Positions 60,401 to 64,000 of a stretch of DNA of 64,000 bases are shown here, piece after piece. How positions within the stretch are numbered: the first letter of the stretch is position 1; the number at the start of each line of letters is the position of its first letter. Source of the DNA: Trema orientale (lineage: Eukaryota; Streptophyta; Magnoliopsida; Rosales; Cannabaceae). A program made the position numbers and the translations under genes. The notes below the pieces were generated by a model, which was not told where the DNA came from, searched no databases, and saw only the letters and a list, made by a program, of their open reading frames with translations. The stretch covers positions 2,166,671-2,230,670 of the forward strand of contig JXTC01000006.1 of assembly GCA_002914845.1 (NCBI GenBank), in the 5' to 3' direction.

Positions 60401-62774
60401 TCAGAATAATACCAAATGAGTTTTAAAGCATGATTTCTTGATACACTTGACGCATGGTTATTACATACTCTGTGAAATATTGTACATACCATATGATCAC
60501 ACACTTGAGTTCCATTTTACCATCATGGTATTTAGATCGCTGGCGAGTTGCTGCAGCGCTAGATGAGAGACCTAGGCCCCTGCGCAGGATTTGCGGACAC
60601 ACCTCCGGGTAGTGTCAGGATGCTGGATACCTCTGTTCAAGAGGTGTTATGGAACCGTGATGAGAGGATGAGACCTCACACTTGTACTTGGTTGATTTAT
60701 GATATGTACAACATGGTGACTTTGGTTTTGATTTTGAATTTGAATATGTGATTTCTCTTGATTATTTGCAAACTTGTTTTATAACTGGATTTTGGAAATA
60801 TACTAACCATGTAGATTTCAAAAGTTGCATTCATACTAAAAAGGTAATTGAATTCCTACTGAGCATGTGAATGCTCACCCCTTTATCTTTTTCCTCTCAG
60901 GTGGTGTACAGTGTGACTTGGGCAACTCTGGAGCAGAGTGACTAGGACTGGAAGATTGTTCTAGTTTAGTAGTTGGTAGCTACTTAATAACTCATTTTGG
61001 AATTATAATAACATTTAAGGCTCATACTTTGGATTTAGCCTGTATTATCTATTATGCCTACTTGTGACAAAAATGGTGATGCATATATATGTTTTATTAC
61101 TATTATTAATAGTCTATGTCTAGTAGTGATCACAAACTGTGAGAATTTACAATTTGAATTATTTTTATAAACTTTTACAGAAGCTGTCATTTTTCATAAA
61201 AATTGAAGTTTCTGAAATTTTTTAAACAAAATAACGAATTTTCACTTGTGAAATTCCTCTTCTGCCACTAGCCCGGGGATTGGGTCATGACAGTTAGAAC
61301 CAGCCACCAAATGAGTGTAATAAACAATAGGATCAGTAAAGTGTACACTCCAAGTTTAGGAAATCAGATTATAAATATAGAATACTTAATCTACTACAGA
61401 TAAAAACACTTAATTCCATAAATAGCAAACTTTGGGGCTTAGGTCTAACTTTAATCCTTCACTTAAATTTTATGTTTCCAGCAATATATAAGGGATCCTA
61501 GGACCATTATTCATCAAATAATAGCATAGGTTTAATAGCTGAAATAAAGAAAATTCACTACAAATTCAAAATCCCACTTAAACCTTACCTTGATTAGTTT
61601 GATCTTTTACTGAAGCTCTTGCCTTCTACCTCTACCAAATTGATTATCAAGGCTTTAAAACTGAATTTAGGACTCAAGAGAACTGGGGCAACCATTATTT
61701 ATGTGAGAGCAAGTGGAGAATTGAATTTAAAGAAAAAGACCTAGGAAGAAGAACTAGTAGAATTACCTTGACAAGTTTTGATATATCTTGCTTTCTAGAG
61801 CTCAAACTTGAGTTCTACCACTTGGAAACTCTTGGAGATGGTTAAGGAAAGTTGAGAGAAGTGTCAAAAGGTGTTGGAGAGGCTCAGGTCATGGCTGGAG
61901 AGAAATAGGAAAGAAATGACCATATTTGGTCTAAAAGTGATACTTAATGACTAAGAAATGACATAACTTAAATTCTAAGGGGTATTTTGCTACTTACTTT
62001 CCATGTGTCAAGCTCTGAAACATCTTTAGCATACTCACCACATTTCTGGTCAATCATATACACCTATGTGTGGACCAAAATGGTGAAACCTAGCTTAGAA
62101 AGTGAAATCTAGTCATACTTTGACTTATGATCCTATATGGCCAATCTTATTGTAATCTGGTGAAACCTAGCCATGTAACCAATTATTAATCATAAAAAGA
62201 AAGTCAATTAGACTCCAATTATTAATGCAAACATAGTATAATTGCGCAATTAAGAGAATGCACAAAAATGGCATTACGCGATTAAGCTGAATCTAAGCTA
62301 GCTTAGTGCAATAAAACACAAATCAGTGTCATGAATGCCACCTCGTGCTTACCTAGAGCCGACAAATAAAATGCTATAAATGAGTCCTAGACACTGAATT
62401 AAAACTATTGACGTGTTAAACACACAGTGAATGTGGCTCCGAAATGCGTGAAAATTGTATTTTACCGAAAAACTACTATTTGACCAAGTTATCAACAAGT
62501 ATGATCTTAATGCATGTGTACATAGTATTGCTTTCATAAATATTTTCTTTGTTCATTTAGCACACCTAGCTCTCTCTCTGATGGTATTTAACCTTTACAC
62601 TGCATCGGGACACTTCAATTTTTATTAGTGTAATAACATGTATGTAAATGCACATAACATAATGAATTTGCAAGTTACCAAGAAAGTGGTATTAATGAAT
62701 TCTAGATAACTAATATGCAATTAAAACATGTTTATTATTGGCTTAGTATACATGTGAGAATCTTGGGGACCACA
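57420..62774 (-). repeat. 3' LTR of a chromovirus, split by solo LTR C
   Basis: On the minus strand it starts TGTGGTCCCCAAGATTCTCA at 62774, right after the polypurine tract of the integrase-bearing element, runs to 61293, resumes at 58926 and ends CGGGTGTTAC(G) at 57420. About 3.0 kb without the insert. Its 3' half matches the fragment at 41041-42516. The terminal CA reads CG here, a single substitution. The 5' LTR lies outside the window. Confidence 0.75.
58927..61292 (-). mobile_element. Solo LTR, TGTCACGAC family, copy C
   Basis: On the minus strand it begins TGTCATGACCCAATCCCCGG at 61292 and ends AAGGTCTTGACA at 58927, 2366 bp. Flanks ATTAG (58922-58926) and GTTAG (61293-61297) are a TSD with one change. 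It is the closest relative of copy B. It has the GC-rich core (59250-59540) with a (CTT)n run at 59212-59246. It interrupts the chromovirus LTR. Reading frames on both strands of the GC-rich core look non-genic. Confidence 0.85.
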
Positions 62775-62792
62775 ATTCTCCCCTCCTTATAA
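62775..62792 (-). other. Polypurine tract of the chromovirus
   Basis: ATAAGGAGGGGAGAAT on the minus strand lies immediately before the LTR start TGTGGTCC. Confidence 0.75.
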
Positions 62793-64000
62793 AATTTCAT
62801 CCTCAAAATTTACTTACCCAAATAAGTGTGGATACTTAGTTCTCATCTCTTCTTCTCTTTCCTATGTGGCTCTTCCATTTCATGGTTCTTCCATAATACT
62901 TTGACCAAAGGGATTTTCTTGTTTCTAAGTTCTTTTTTCTTTTGTATCCAAAAACTTCAATGGATGTTCCTCGTAACTGACATCTTGACTTAGCTCTAAT
63001 TGCTCATAATTCAAAACATATGAAGGATTTGAAATGTACCTCCTTAATGTAGAGACATGAAATACATTGTGTACATTTGATAATGAAGGTGGCAAAGCGA
63101 GTCTATATGCAACATCTCCAACTTTGTCGAGTATCTCAAAAGAACCTACATATCTGGGACTTAGCTTTCTTTTCTTCCCAAACCTCATGATTCCTTTCAT
63201 GGGAGCAACCTTTAGGAATACGTTATCTCCAACATTAAATTCTAGTTTTCTTCTTTGAGGATCTGAGTAACGTTTCTGTCTATTTTGAGCAGCTAGTATC
63301 CTTTTTCGAATCTTTTCTGCTGCCTCATATGTCTCTCTTATCAATTCTGGGCCAAGAAATTTTCTCTCTCCTATCTCATCCCAATGAATAGGAGATCTGC
63401 ACTTTCTTCCATACGATGCTTCACATTGGAGTATTTTAATGGATTCTTGGTAACTTTTATTATAAGCAAATTCTATAAGTGGCAAGTATTTGCTCCAAGA
63501 CCTATGGAAGTCCAACACACGAGCTCTGAGCATGTCTTCAAGAGTCTTTATGGTTTTCTCTGATTGCCCATCAGTTTGAGGATGAAAAGCTGTACTAAGT
63601 GCCAATTTTGTATCCATTGCCTCTTGAACACTCCTCCAAAATTTTGAAGTAAATCTAGAATCTCGGTTAGAAATGATAACTTTTGGAATACCATGTAGTC
63701 TCACAATCTCGTGAACATATAACCGAGCAAACTGGCCTAAGTTATAGGTTATTCTAACTGGAAAGAAATGAGTTGATTTGGTATATCTATCCACAATCAC
63801 CCAAATAGCATCATGTCTCTTAGTTGTCTTATGAAGTCCAACAACAAGATCTATAGCAGTCTCTTCCCATTTCCATTGGGGTATGTTCAAAGGCTTTAAT
63901 TTCCTAGCGGGTCTTTAATGTTCAGCTTTAACTTTCTAGCACGTGAGACATTGTTCTACAAACTCAACCATATCTTTCTCCGTACCAGGCCACCAGTAAT
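62793..64000 (-). pseudogene. Ty3/gypsy chromovirus integrase and chromodomain-like end, partial
   Basis: The minus-strand frame enters at the window edge with YWWPGTEKDM and EQCLTC, where two in-frame stops (before KVKAEH and after it) replace Gln codons, and stays open from 63890 to 62925. It contains WEETAIDLVVGL, VDRYTKSTHFFPV, KVIISNRDSRFTSKFW, TAFHPQTDGQSEKTIKTLED, the GPY/F-like LSPRYVGSFEILDKVGDVAY and FHVSTLRRYISNPSYVL. This order is that of Tekay/Del chromovirus integrases, which insert the cDNA. The second catalytic Asp, normally in SDRD, is Asn (SNRD). After a frameshift near 62925 the end reads PLVKVLWKNHEMEEP and a KYPHLFG..FEDE tail, as in the family's chromodomain region. The rest of pol lies beyond the window. 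Confidence 0.9.

Overview
The window is nuclear DNA of a flowering plant, most likely a eudicot. It is very AT-rich, has GT-AG introns, carries one R2R3-MYB gene, and is otherwise packed with plant LTR retrotransposons in several layers of nesting. Only one gene looks like a functional host gene: a three-exon TT2-like (subgroup 5) R2R3-MYB on the minus strand at 46585-47946. No rRNA, tRNA or CRISPR array was recognised.

Layout. 1-3720: end of a Ty3/gypsy pol, a long A-rich spacer with three polypurine-tract-like motifs, and a 3' LTR. 4791-7890: a small decayed copia-type element with about 300 bp LTRs and a gag remnant. 10793-10994: a 202 bp MITE with a perfect 10 bp target-site duplication (TSD). 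11631-12208: a 50 bp perfect tandem duplication followed by an RNase H-like pseudogene. 13915-16302: a solo LTR (copy A, containing a second MITE copy). 16303-21115: a 1.1 kb local duplication, with a truncated LTR (copy D) between its two copies. 21977-23881: solo LTR copy B. 24397-36018: an 11.6 kb Ty1/copia (Sirevirus-like) element on the minus strand, with both LTRs, primer-binding site, polypurine tract, decayed gag-pol and an extra ORF after pol; its reverse transcriptase is split by another solo LTR. 38090-41040: a non-autonomous gypsy-type (LARD-like) element. 41041-42516: a chromovirus LTR fragment. 42616-45952: a solo LTR that holds another solo LTR. 46585-47946: the MYB gene. 48590-49931: LTR fragment (copy E), about 0.64 kb upstream of the MYB start. 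52141-53187: local duplications. 54178-57247: a spliced transposon-derived pseudogene with a 28 bp inverted repeat after its stop. 57420-64000: the 3' end of a Ty3/gypsy chromovirus (integrase and LTR) on the minus strand, its LTR split by solo LTR copy C.

The history can be read from junctions. Five insertions have recognisable TSDs: MITE 1 (AATACATAAT), LTR B (TCTCC), the copia element (TATTT), the LTR inside the copia RT (ATTTG) and the outer nested solo LTR (CGAAG). Copy C has an imperfect one (ATTAG/GTTAG). For copy A an empty site survives in the neighbouring duplicate. No clearly new biological system was found. The most interesting items are the MYB with changes at two normally conserved positions (Cys49 to Phe and a Leu to Phe in the bHLH-contact motif), the extra ORF of the copia element, the tripled LTR end, the spliced pseudogene with its terminal inverted repeat, and the GC-rich cores of the TGTCACGAC-type LTRs.
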